From Bdellovibrionaceae bacterium UBA2351 (GTDB taxonomy: Bacteria; Bdellovibrionota; Bdellovibrionia; Bdellovibrionales; Bdellovibrionaceae): a DNA stretch of 17,357 nt. Positions 1 through 7,192 of this stretch are shown here, in pieces. The position numbers and the translations under genes were made by a program. The stretch lies in the NCBI GenBank assembly GCA_002344565.1, contig DDTZ01000144.1, positions 5,153 through 22,509 of the forward strand, in the 5' to 3' direction. Each line of letters begins with the position of its first letter. The stretch's first letter is position 1. The notes under the pieces are model-generated. The model saw nothing but the letters and a program-made list of their open reading frames with translations. It had not been told where the DNA came from and did not search any database.

Positions 1-309
1 GAAAATCTAGCCAAGCGAGCACAAAAAGCCGAAAGCCTATATCTGACTGAACTTAAAGACACCGGTGAATACAGAGTTTTCTCGTTTTCAGATTTCAAGG
101 CTGGCTACACGGCAATGATAGATAAAGACACTCTTGTCCTGCTTTGCAAAGCCGTCGGCGGCGGCACAGCTCGAAATTTCAAAGTCAGCAATCGCACGGG
201 TCACAAAATCCTATACTTCGAATACGACGAAGGCAGCGGCATCAACCGCCGAAAAAAGGCCCAATACAGCCTAGGCACAAAAAAGTCCCTAGTAACCGAC
301 GAAAACTAA
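1..309 (+). CDS. C-terminal end of an unrecognised protein (5' end outside window)
   Basis: The reading frame is open from the first base to a TAA at 307-309, giving at least 102 residues. It has no convincing start in the window: the first ATG in frame, at 115, lies well inside continuous coding-like sequence, so the gene very probably begins to the left. The visible part is soluble and basic, with an LVLLCKAVGGG stretch and a lysine/arginine-rich tail, and shows no membrane segment or motif that I recognise. Codons end in C more often than in the genes that follow (GGC, TAC, AAC, GAC). This could mean a different history, but the sample is small. The stop codon lies in the left arm of a long inverted repeat. 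Frame continuity is directly visible; the function is unknown. Confidence 0.6.
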   Translation, partial: ENLAKRAQKAESLYLTELKDTGEYRVFSFSDFKAGYTAMIDKDTLVLLCKAVGGGTARNFKVSNRTGHKILYFEYDEGSGINRRKKAQYSLGTKKSLVTDEN

Positions 310-367
310 AGTCAGCTGCTAGGTTTTTGAAACGCACTGGGTTGCAAAAACCTAGCAGCTGACTTTA
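307..367. repeat. Perfect 23-bp inverted repeat (long hairpin) at the end of the first gene
   Basis: Bases 307-329 and 345-367 are exact reverse complements (23 of 23), separated by a 15-nt loop at 330-344. Inside the loop three more pairs are possible after one mismatch. The left arm starts with the TAA stop of the upstream gene. On the plus strand the hairpin is followed by an A-rich run rather than T's, so it is not a classical terminator in that direction. On the minus strand a short TTTT follows, so it may act as a second, back-up terminator for aceA. Such a stem could also protect the mRNA 3' end. Confidence 0.75.
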
Positions 368-401
368 AAAAGAAAACCCGCATCCGGAAAGGAATGCGGG
401 T
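367..401 (-). terminator. Intrinsic terminator of the aceB-aceA operon
   Basis: Read on the minus strand, an 8-bp stem (ACCCGCAT with ATGCGGGT, arms 394-401 and 376-383) is followed directly by TTTTCTTTTT. It lies 36 bases past the aceA stop and is oriented to end aceA transcription. The plus strand lacks a T-run after this stem, so the terminator looks one-directional. Confidence 0.8.
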
Positions 402-436
402 CGAAGATTCTATCGGAATGGAAACTTAACTACAAT

Positions 437-1747
437 TTAGTGTGTAGGGTGTCCTTCTTGGAATTGTTCGTGTTCTGTTGAGCCCTTCAATGCCGAAGTT
501 GAACCTGTGCCTTCAGTGATTACATTTAACACTTGGTCAAAGTATCCTGTGCCTACTTCTTGTTGGTGTTTTACGGCTGTGTAACCTTCTGGGGCTGCCG
601 CGAATTCTTTTTCTTGTAAGTCTACGTAAGCTGGCATTCCTGTCGCTGCGTAACCTTGAGCTAAGTTGAAAGTATGGTAATTGATTAAATGCCATCCAGC
701 TAATGTGATGAATTGGAATTTGAAACCCCACTCGCCCAATTGTTTTTGGAAACGAGCGATATCCGCATCTGATAAGTTCTTTTTCCAGTTGAATGACGGA
801 GAGCAGTTGTACGCCAACAATTTTCCCGGGTATTTAGCGTGGATTGCTTTTGCAAAGGCTTCTGCTTCTTTCAAGTTTGGAGTCGAAGTTTCAAACCACA
901 ATACGTCAGCGTATTCTGCATAAGCCAAGCTTCTTGCGATTGCGTAGTCATTGCCCCCTTTGATCATATAGTAGCCTTCTGGAGTACGTTCACCAGTCAA
1001 GAATGGTTTGTCTGCGGGATCGATATCTGATGTCATCAAATTCGCTGATTGGGCATCTGTTCGAGCGATGATCACAGATGGCACATTTAATACGTCAGCC
1101 GCTAAACGAGCTGATTGTAAAGTGCGTACAAACGTTGACGTTGGAACTAGAACCTTGCCTGCCAAGTGACCGCATTTTTTTTCTGCTGCTAATTGATCTT
1201 CAAAGTGAACGCCCGACGCGCCCGCAGTGATCATTGATTTCATCAATTCGAATGCATGCAAAGGACCGCCGAAGCCAGCTTCAGCATCGGCCACGATCGG
1301 TGCGTACCAGTCAGTACCTTTTTGAGGGCCTTTCGTGTTTTGACGATCGATTTGATCTGCGCGTTGGAATGCATTGTTGATACGTTGAACTACCTGTGGA
1401 ACTGAATTTGATGGATATAAAGATTGGTCTGGGTAAGTTTGACCAGACATATTGTTGTCAGCCGCTACCTGCCAACCAGATAGGTAGATAGATTTTAAAC
1501 CACCTTTAACCATTTGAACGGCTTGTGCGCCAGTTAAAGCGCCAAATGTATTTACATAGGCTTCAGTGTTTAAGTACGTCCAAAGCTTCTTAGAACCATG
1601 AGCTGCAATTGAGTGTTCGATTGGAAGAGATGTACGCAGTGATACTACGTGTTCTGGAGTGTAATTTCGTGTGATGCCTTTCCAGCGACTGTCTGTGGTC
1701 CAAGACTGTTTTAGTGTTTGAACTTGTTGTTGTTCCCATTGTTGCAT
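437..1747 (-). CDS. aceA: Isocitrate lyase
   Basis: This enzyme cleaves isocitrate to glyoxylate and succinate, the first step of the glyoxylate shunt, in the cytoplasm. The 436 residues match the usual length of the bacterial enzyme (about 430). The family signature KKCGH is at residues 190-194, with the catalytic cysteine at 192. It is preceded by the substrate- and metal-binding stretch around VADAEAGFGG (152-161) and HFEDQ (181-185), and NCSPSFNW follows near residue 318. The ATG start has AAGGAG five bases upstream. The gene lies 33 bases after aceB on the same strand, so the two are probably co-transcribed, and a terminator follows. No isocitrate dehydrogenase kinase/phosphatase gene is next to it, unlike in enteric aceBAK operons. 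Identification rests on strong family motifs. Confidence 0.97.
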   Translation of the reverse strand: MQQWEQQQVQTLKQSWTTDSRWKGITRNYTPEHVVSLRTSLPIEHSIAAHGSKKLWTYLNTEAYVNTFGALTGAQAVQMVKGGLKSIYLSGWQVAADNNMSGQTYPDQSLYPSNSVPQVVQRINNAFQRADQIDRQNTKGPQKGTDWYAPIVADAEAGFGGPLHAFELMKSMITAGASGVHFEDQLAAEKKCGHLAGKVLVPTSTFVRTLQSARLAADVLNVPSVIIARTDAQSANLMTSDIDPADKPFLTGERTPEGYYMIKGGNDYAIARSLAYAEYADVLWFETSTPNLKEAEAFAKAIHAKYPGKLLAYNCSPSFNWKKNLSDADIARFQKQLGEWGFKFQFITLAGWHLINYHTFNLAQGYAATGMPAYVDLQEKEFAAAPEGYTAVKHQQEVGTGYFDQVLNVITEGTGSTSALKGSTEHEQFQEGHPTH

Positions 1748-1780
1748 GCGTGCTCCTTGTGTTTGTTAATCCTTTTAGGG

Positions 1781-3391
1781 TTAAGTTAAATCTTTATATG
1801 AATGCGTGGTTAGGAACTCTGGGAATTCGTTAGTTAAAACTAACTGATCCAAAATTTCAGAGGCCTTGTCCAGGTACTGCGTAGTGAACTGGTCTTTGAT
1901 TTTAGCCAACTCCTGGGTTTTCAATTCATGGTACAGCGCTGGTGTAAATGGACGTCCATCGCTTAAGGCCACGTTGAACTTAAGCCATTGCCAAATTTCA
2001 CTGCGCGAAATTTCTGCCGTCGCAGCGTCTTCCATCAAATTATAAAGAGCCGCAGCTCCGGTTCCGCTTAACCAGCGGTCGATATAAAGCAAGGACACAT
2101 TGATGTTGGTTCGCACACCGTTTTCAGTGACTTTGCCTTCTGGAACATGAGTATCTAGAATTTGCTCAGGCGTAATTTGAATCGATAGCTGTTTGTGTTT
2201 TTGATTGTCGGCTTGGCCTAAAACAGCATCAAATTCAGTGCGTGCGATTGCGATCAAATCCGGATGCGCTACCCATGTCCCGTCAAAACCTAACAGGGCT
2301 TCGCGTTTTTTATCGGCTTTGATTTGTTCGATGGCTTTCGCTGTGACATCGGGTTCGTTGCGGTTAGGGATAAAGGCAGCCATTCCACCAATGGCGTGAG
2401 CGCCCCGACTGTGACAGGTTTTAACTAGTAGTTCACAGTAGGCCTTCATGAAAGATAGATTCATTGTCACTTGCTGGCGATCCGGGAAGATGAATTTTCT
2501 ATTGTTTTTGAATTTCTTGATAAAACTAAAAATATAGTCCCAGCGTCCGGCATTTAAACCCGCCATGTGATCTTTTAATGAATACAGAATTTCATCCATC
2601 TGAAGGGCTGCTAGGCATGTTTCGATAAGAACTGTAGCTCGAATAGTACCTTTAGGGATTTCGAGTTCAGCTTGAGCCCATTCGAAAACCTCATTCCACC
2701 ATTGTGCTTCTAAATAAGATTCCATTTTTGGCAAGTAATAGTACGGACCCGAGGCGTGTTTGATTTTGGTTTTTGCAGTTAGGATGAAGTTTAAACCGAA
2801 ATCAAATAGAGAAGCGCTCATCGGCTCAGAATCAAATTCGATGTTTTTCTCTTCTAAATGCAACCCTCTTGGGCGTACTAATAGAGTCGCGATAGTTTGA
2901 TTCAAAGAATAAGCCTTTCCTTTGCCGCCGTTGAAGGTCAGATTTTTATCTGCCGCTAACATTAGACTATAGTGGCCAGCAACGACGTTTTCCCAAGTTG
3001 GAGAAAGCGCATCTTCTAAATCTGCCATAAATACGTCGGCACCCGAGTTCAAGGCGTTTACGATCATTTTAGCTTCGGCGGGACCTGTGATTTCGACTTT
3101 ACGTTTGCTCAAATCCGCAGGGCAATCAGCCACTTTCCAGTTCGAATTGCGAATATACGCGGTTTCGTTTGGGAATTGAGGAATAAATCCCGAATCAATT
3201 TTCTTTGCTAGTGTGAAGCGATCTTGAAGTAGCTTTTTTCGCTGAGGGTTGAACTGCTTGTGAAGTTTTTCAAGGAACGCTAGAATTGTTGGTGTTAAAA
3301 CCGCATCGGTAATTTGTTGTTCAGATAAGTTAAAATTTTCATGAGAGTAATTTTTGAAAACAAATTTTTTTTGAACTATACTTTTTTGCAT
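1781..3391 (-). CDS. aceB: Malate synthase A
   Basis: It condenses glyoxylate with acetyl-CoA to give malate, completing the glyoxylate shunt. The protein is 536 aa from the ATG at 3391 and aligns by eye along its whole length with the ~530-aa malate synthase A type. The family signature KDHMAGLNAGRWDYIF is at residues 273-288. RPRGLHL near 173-179 contains the expected active-site arginine, and the C-terminal MEDAATAEISR block carries the expected acidic residue. The frame extends 13 codons further to a TTG at 3430, but that extension is odd (MYLSYFFYATNLV) and has no good ribosome site. The ATG also lacks a strong Shine-Dalgarno, so the exact start is uncertain. It is the first gene of the aceBA operon, with an operator-like palindrome upstream. 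Confidence 0.96.
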   Translation of the reverse strand: MQKSIVQKKFVFKNYSHENFNLSEQQITDAVLTPTILAFLEKLHKQFNPQRKKLLQDRFTLAKKIDSGFIPQFPNETAYIRNSNWKVADCPADLSKRKVEITGPAEAKMIVNALNSGADVFMADLEDALSPTWENVVAGHYSLMLAADKNLTFNGGKGKAYSLNQTIATLLVRPRGLHLEEKNIEFDSEPMSASLFDFGLNFILTAKTKIKHASGPYYYLPKMESYLEAQWWNEVFEWAQAELEIPKGTIRATVLIETCLAALQMDEILYSLKDHMAGLNAGRWDYIFSFIKKFKNNRKFIFPDRQQVTMNLSFMKAYCELLVKTCHSRGAHAIGGMAAFIPNRNEPDVTAKAIEQIKADKKREALLGFDGTWVAHPDLIAIARTEFDAVLGQADNQKHKQLSIQITPEQILDTHVPEGKVTENGVRTNINVSLLYIDRWLSGTGAAALYNLMEDAATAEISRSEIWQWLKFNVALSDGRPFTPALYHELKTQELAKIKDQFTTQYLDKASEILDQLVLTNEFPEFLTTHSYKDLT

Positions 3392-3449
3392 AACTAAATT
3401 CGTGGCATAAAAAAAATAGGAAAGGTACAAAAAATTTTTCTCTGCATGT

Positions 3450-3471
3450 AGTTAGAGCGCTCACTCTAACT
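3450..3471. promoter_or_regulatory. Operator-like inverted repeat upstream of aceB
   Basis: AGTTAGAG (3450-3457) is mirrored exactly as CTCTAACT (3464-3471) around a 6-base spacer, and an 8-base palindrome GAGCGCTC (3455-3462) overlaps it. It lies 58 bases upstream of the aceB ATG. The form resembles operators of dimeric helix-turn-helix repressors such as TetR-family fatty-acid or acetyl-CoA regulators. Which protein binds is inference. I see no consensus sigma-70 promoter beside it on the minus strand; TTTACA further upstream is at best a weak -35. Confidence 0.45.
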
Positions 3472-3605
3472 GCTTGAAAAAAATTCTTGATGTAAAAACA
3501 TTCGACAGTTTTTGTCGTTTGCGACGAGCTTGAAAGTGAATCAAAGTGCTTTAAACCCTTGAGTAGGCGGCCTTTCGTTTGCTTAAGTATTTACTCTGAA
3601 TCGGG

Positions 3606-4457
3606 GTGGGCGTGAAACAGAGTATTCTATTCTTGGGCATTTTTTTTCTTCTGCTATCAAGCTGTGGTCAAAAAAATAATTCTGGAAATTTAGAAATTAA
3701 CAAAAAACAAAGCATTATCAACGGGCTTGAAGTCACAAGTTCTGATCCCATCGCCAAGTATACGGTTCTAATTCATTCCTACCAATTATCCAAAAATACT
3801 GATCCTAAACCAAATGGTTTTAGTTTGTGTACGGGCGTGATTATCGGCAAGAAAACTATTCTGACGGCAGCGCACTGTTTATCAAAAGAAGATCCTGTTA
3901 AAAAAATCAGTGTGATGGAGGTTTTCTTTGGGCTTTCGTCGGAGACGTTGAAAAATGCGCCTAAGGCATTTGGGACATTAGTGAGTCCGCATCCTTATTA
4001 TAAGAGTGATACGCTTTCCGAAAATTTTGATTTAGCCGTTGTAAAGTTGGCGACGGAAATTCCATCTGGTTTTTCGCCAATATCTATTTTGCCAAGTGAG
4101 GTTGAATTGCAGGTGGGCGATATGGTTTTTCCAGCCGGTTACGGTCGTTCCACTGACCTCGGTGTAAACAACGCGCCAACGGCATCCTATCGTTTGAATA
4201 AATCGGCGGGTCTGCGAATCTCTGAAGATTGGGGAACATTTTTTTACGTCGATCAAGTAAAAGGCTCGGGCGTGTGCAGTGGAGATTCGGGTGGACCTAC
4301 ATTTGTGCAGAGTAAAGGAAAACTTTATTTAGTTGGCATAACCCACGGATTTGCAATTGAAAAAGGAAAGCCGAGTACCTGTTTGAGTAAAGGTATGCTC
4401 GTTAAAGTTCAGACCTATAAAGCTTGGATCTTAAAAACAATGGGAACTGAAAATTAG
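3606..4457 (+). CDS. Lipoprotein serine protease of the trypsin-like S1 family
   Basis: It is predicted to be a cell-envelope protease anchored by lipid. A signal peptide (hydrophobic 7-17) ends in the lipobox LSSC with the modifiable Cys20. The S1 catalytic triad is present: His90 in LTAAHC, Asp142 in NFDLAVV and Ser228 in CSGDSGGP. IING (37-40) sits where mature S1 enzymes begin with I-V-G-G, suggesting activation by cleavage after Ser36. Cys75/Cys91 and Cys224/Cys259 are likely disulfides. The residue at the bottom of the S1 pocket (chymotrypsin position 189) is Gly222 rather than Asp, so Arg/Lys specificity is not expected. The start is GTG at 3606 or, equally likely, the GTG two codons later. 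The 3' end overlaps the convergent gene by 4 bases. The family call is firm; the substrate is unknown. Confidence 0.9.
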   Translation: MGVKQSILFLGIFFLLLSSCGQKNNSGNLEINKKQSIINGLEVTSSDPIAKYTVLIHSYQLSKNTDPKPNGFSLCTGVIIGKKTILTAAHCLSKEDPVKKISVMEVFFGLSSETLKNAPKAFGTLVSPHPYYKSDTLSENFDLAVVKLATEIPSGFSPISILPSEVELQVGDMVFPAGYGRSTDLGVNNAPTASYRLNKSAGLRISEDWGTFFYVDQVKGSGVCSGDSGGPTFVQSKGKLYLVGITHGFAIEKGKPSTCLSKGMLVKVQTYKAWILKTMGTEN

Positions 4458-5074
4458 TGAAGGTGCTGGTCGCCTTCGCCGTGTTCAATGTCGTTATCAG
4501 CAAACGCTTTTTCTGTTTTCTTGAGTTCGATGATTTTCTCTAGAGTTTCAGCATCATACTGTTCCGAGAAATTGTATGCATCTAACTCGTCGACGTCAGC
4601 GTCGAGTTCGTTTACCAACGCATTACCTTGTTTAGATAACCACTCATCCGCCATTGACTCAAGTTTTGAGTTTTCTGTCGAGTATTGAAAGTGAAAAATA
4701 TCTTTACCTGATGACAGAGGTTTCCAAAGTACCGGTAGCGTTTCTTCGTATTCGGAGTTCTCAAAGCCGTCTTTAGCGAAAAATTCAGTGAATAAAGAGT
4801 CTAGAAAGTCTAAACCGCTGTTTAATTTGTTTAGGACTTGGTCTTTAGCTTCAGGGATGTCGAAAGCCAATTCGAAATTATGCTGTTTTAAGCGGCCTTT
4901 CGGTAGGAAGCCAACACGAACGACGACTTCTTTTTCATACACGCGGCCTTCAAAAACGACGTCAGAACCATTTAATTCCTTTTCGTACTTAGAAGCCAAA
5001 GTCGAATGAACATTTTCCATGTATTCTTGAGGAAGACTGGTCCATTTTTTTGAGTCAGTTCTACGAGCGCGCAT
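4454..5074 (-). CDS. Conserved-looking cytoplasmic protein of unknown function
   Basis: I do not recognise this 206-residue protein. The start at 5074 is well supported: GGGAGGG lies 3 bases upstream of the ATG, and a promoter-like pair (TTGTGT, 17 bp, TATAAA) lies behind it. The frame is open further back to 5227, but that stretch would overlap miaB and the promoters. The protein begins basic (MRARR), has a mixed alpha/beta-looking middle (VVFEGRVYEKEVVVRVGF at roughly 39-56) and ends in an acidic segment (ELDADVDELDAY) with a His-containing tail. There is no signal peptide or membrane segment. It is divergent from miaB and convergent with the protease gene, sharing its last 4 bases. No function can be assigned. 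Confidence 0.8.
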   Translation of the reverse strand: MRARRTDSKKWTSLPQEYMENVHSTLASKYEKELNGSDVVFEGRVYEKEVVVRVGFLPKGRLKQHNFELAFDIPEAKDQVLNKLNSGLDFLDSLFTEFFAKDGFENSEYEETLPVLWKPLSSGKDIFHFQYSTENSKLESMADEWLSKQGNALVNELDADVDELDAYNFSEQYDAETLEKIIELKKTEKAFADNDIEHGEGDQHLH

Positions 5075-5105
5075 AATCCCTCCCAGAAGGTGTTTGGAAG
5101 CGGAT

Positions 5106-5134
5106 TTTATATATGAAGCTTCCGTTTGACACAA
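5106..5134 (-). promoter_or_regulatory. Predicted sigma-70-type promoter for the 206-aa gene
   Basis: On the minus strand, TTGTGT (5129-5134) and TATAAA (5106-5111) are separated by exactly 17 bases, 31 bases upstream of the ATG at 5074. The -10 lies in a longer TATATAAAAT run. The -35 overlaps the -35 of the opposing miaB promoter. It is a prediction from consensus only. Confidence 0.5.
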
Positions 5135-5154
5135 CGGGTTTTTTCCCATATGAC
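5126..5154 (+). promoter_or_regulatory. Predicted sigma-70-type promoter for miaB and the downstream operon
   Basis: TTGACA (5126-5131) is a perfect -35 consensus. It is followed after 17 bases by TATGAC (5149-5154), matching the -10 consensus at 4 of 6 positions, 28 bases upstream of the miaB GTG. With no clear gap between genes up to lipB, this may drive the whole nine-gene run. Confidence 0.5.
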
Positions 5155-5182
5155 TTTTTTTCCCAAGACGTAGGCGGTACAC

Positions 5183-6607
5183 GTGGAAACTACAATCGAA
5201 AATCAGGCGTTTTCTTATAAAAATCAAGATATTGGCAATGGTCGTGGTGTTTACATTTCTACCTATGGATGCCAGATGAATGTGAACGATTCTGATCGTA
5301 TGTACTCGCTATTAGAAATGGCCAACTTCACGCCGGTGGATAACCCATTAGAAGCGTCAGTCATCATCATTAATTCGTGCTCGATCCGTGAAAAACCGGT
5401 TCATAAAGTATACTCAGAGGTCGGTAAGTACAAGCGTCTCAAAGACCAAAACCCAAAATTAAAAATCGGAATCGGTGGCTGCGTAGGTCAGCAGGAAAAA
5501 GATAAGCTGATCAAAAATCAACCTTTAATCGATTTCGTATTTGGTACCGACACTATCGATACACTACCTGATATTTTGCAAAATTTGATTGAACAGGAAA
5601 GTAAGCGTAAAGAAGAAAAAAGCAAGATCGTAAAAGCGGGTTTTGCTCATCGGGATCCGTATCACGTGGAAACGTTAGTTAGAAATCCAGGTGTATCGAC
5701 GTTTGTTAATATAACTAAGGGTTGTGATAATTTCTGTACGTTTTGCGTCGTTCCGTTCACTCGTGGTCGTGAAAAAAGTCGCCCTAAAACCCACATCATG
5801 CAAGACATTCAAACGCTAGCTAAACGTGGTGTAAAAGAAATCACTCTGCTTGGTCAAAACGTGAATTCGTACGAAAGCGAATGTGGTACAAATTTAGCGC
5901 AATTGATGAAATCCATTGCGGTGGAAACTCCGATTGAGCGCATTCGTTTCACGACGTCGCACCCTAAAGATTTCGATCAAGAATTGATGGACGTAATTGC
6001 TCAGCATCCAGATAAAATTTGTGAATATATCCATTTGCCATTCCAAAGCGGGAACTCGCGTATTTTAAATTTGATGAACCGTGGATATACGCGCGAAGAG
6101 TATCTTGAAAAAATCGCGATGATTAAAAAAACGATTCCAAATGTGGTGCTTTCAACAGACATCATTTGTGGTTTCCCAGGGGAAACGGAAGAAGAATTCC
6201 AGGACACCTTGTCGCTGGTTCAAGAAGTGGGTTATGAAACAATATTTGCATTCATGTATTCACCACGTCCAAATACCAAAGCGGCAAAGTTTGAGGATCA
6301 AGTTCCAGAAGAAGTGAAATCTGAACGTTTGCAACGCCTGTTTGAATCCCACAACAAAATGGCGTTTGAATTAGCGCGTGCGTATGAAAACCGCGTATTA
6401 GATATTTTAGTAGAAAAGAAACATGATGATGACGATAAACCACGCGAAGGCATGATTAAATATTCAGGTCGTAGTCGTCAAAATAAGCTGGTGTATTTTG
6501 AGGCACCGGAAGCTGAGCAGGGTATGATTGGCCGCACGGTCAATGTAAAAATCACAAAAGCCTACCCGGCAGTTTTTAGAGGAGAAATGGTTGGATCAAT
6601 TAACTAA
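5183..6607 (+). CDS. miaB: tRNA-2-methylthio-N6-isopentenyladenosine(37) synthase MiaB
   Basis: A radical-SAM methylthiotransferase that turns i6A into ms2i6A at position 37, next to the anticodon, in tRNAs reading codons starting with U. Its 474 aa equal the usual family length. Three N-terminal cysteines (Cys30 in STYGCQMN, Cys66 in NSCSIRE, Cys100 in GGCVGQQE) should hold the auxiliary iron-sulfur cluster. CDNFCTFC (Cys181, Cys185, Cys188) is the radical-SAM cluster site, and a TRAM RNA-binding domain occupies about 405-472. The start is GTG at 5183 with a weak AGGCGG upstream; the conserved domain begins about 20 residues later, so the start is approximate. The last 17 bases overlap the next gene. 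It is the first gene of the long plus-strand block, behind a TTGACA promoter. Confidence 0.96.
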   Translation: METTIENQAFSYKNQDIGNGRGVYISTYGCQMNVNDSDRMYSLLEMANFTPVDNPLEASVIIINSCSIREKPVHKVYSEVGKYKRLKDQNPKLKIGIGGCVGQQEKDKLIKNQPLIDFVFGTDTIDTLPDILQNLIEQESKRKEEKSKIVKAGFAHRDPYHVETLVRNPGVSTFVNITKGCDNFCTFCVVPFTRGREKSRPKTHIMQDIQTLAKRGVKEITLLGQNVNSYESECGTNLAQLMKSIAVETPIERIRFTTSHPKDFDQELMDVIAQHPDKICEYIHLPFQSGNSRILNLMNRGYTREEYLEKIAMIKKTIPNVVLSTDIICGFPGETEEEFQDTLSLVQEVGYETIFAFMYSPRPNTKAAKFEDQVPEEVKSERLQRLFESHNKMAFELARAYENRVLDILVEKKHDDDDKPREGMIKYSGRSRQNKLVYFEAPEAEQGMIGRTVNVKITKAYPAVFRGEMVGSIN

Positions 6608-7184
6608 AAAGCGTCTTAAAATCGAATTTCCAGAGCTGAAGAAAGCTCTGGGTGCTGAATTTCGTTTTGATGATGTTCAGGATGAAGAGTCATTCCATCA
6701 GGATGACCTGATTCACCTGTTGCCGTACGGTATTTCGGTGGCGGCCGATTTAAAAAATACGTTCTTCTTTTTGAAGGATAAACCTCAGCATTTAACTCTT
6801 CCGGTGATGGTAAATCCAGTGGAAGCGAGTTTAATTCTAGCTCAGCTAAATTTAGCTCCCGACATGCAACTGGCGCAGCCTCATCGAGCCATGGCGATCA
6901 TGCTGCAAACGCTTGGCGTTGAGTTAAAACAGTGTGTATTTGTGCAAACAAAAGGCAATCGTCAGCTGGTTCGATTGTATTTTACGGGTAGCAGGAGTGC
7001 GAGCTCTATCAAATTGTACGCTGATCAAGCGATGAGCCTGTGTATCGCCCTAAGGGTGCCTATATTTGCGACTTTGAACTTTATTAACAAAGCTAAAGTC
7101 GTTCAGGTGGAAGGCGATGATTTGACAAAAAATCTGATCGAAAATCAAAAAATGTTATTGAAAAATACCACATATCTTCAATAA
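6591..7184 (+). CDS. BFN/DUF151 (bifunctional nuclease) family protein
   Basis: The 197-residue protein has a middle that reads like the BFN domain (Pfam DUF151), about residues 45-165. LTLPVMVNPVEASLILAQLN (68-87) matches the family's LPIWIG-EAxAIxLAL block, HRAMAIMLQTLGVE (98-111) matches the 'LLxxLG' helix, and LYADQAMSLCIALRVPIFA (142-160) matches the 'DARPSDAIALALRxxxPI' block. In the last block the usual R-P-S is changed, so nuclease activity cannot be assumed. The start is TTG at 6591, supported by GAGGAG six bases upstream inside miaB; the genes overlap by 17 bases, which suggests translational coupling. From memory, DUF151 proteins beside miaB occur in other delta-type proteobacteria. 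The family call is a by-eye match; the cellular role is unknown. Confidence 0.65.
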   Translation: MDQLTKKRLKIEFPELKKALGAEFRFDDVQDEESFHQDDLIHLLPYGISVAADLKNTFFFLKDKPQHLTLPVMVNPVEASLILAQLNLAPDMQLAQPHRAMAIMLQTLGVELKQCVFVQTKGNRQLVRLYFTGSRSASSIKLYADQAMSLCIALRVPIFATLNFINKAKVVQVEGDDLTKNLIENQKMLLKNTTYLQ

Positions 7185-7192
7185 ACTAGGGC

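Noticed and set aside
3392..3430. TTG-initiated 13-codon extension of malate synthase
   Set aside because: The added residues (MYLSYFFYATNLV) have no counterpart in malate synthase A and no good ribosome-binding site precedes the TTG; the ATG at 3391 fits family length better.
5075..5227. 51-codon upstream extension of the 206-aa minus-strand gene
   Set aside because: It would cross both predicted promoters and the start of miaB, whereas the ATG at 5074 has a strong GGGAGGG directly upstream.
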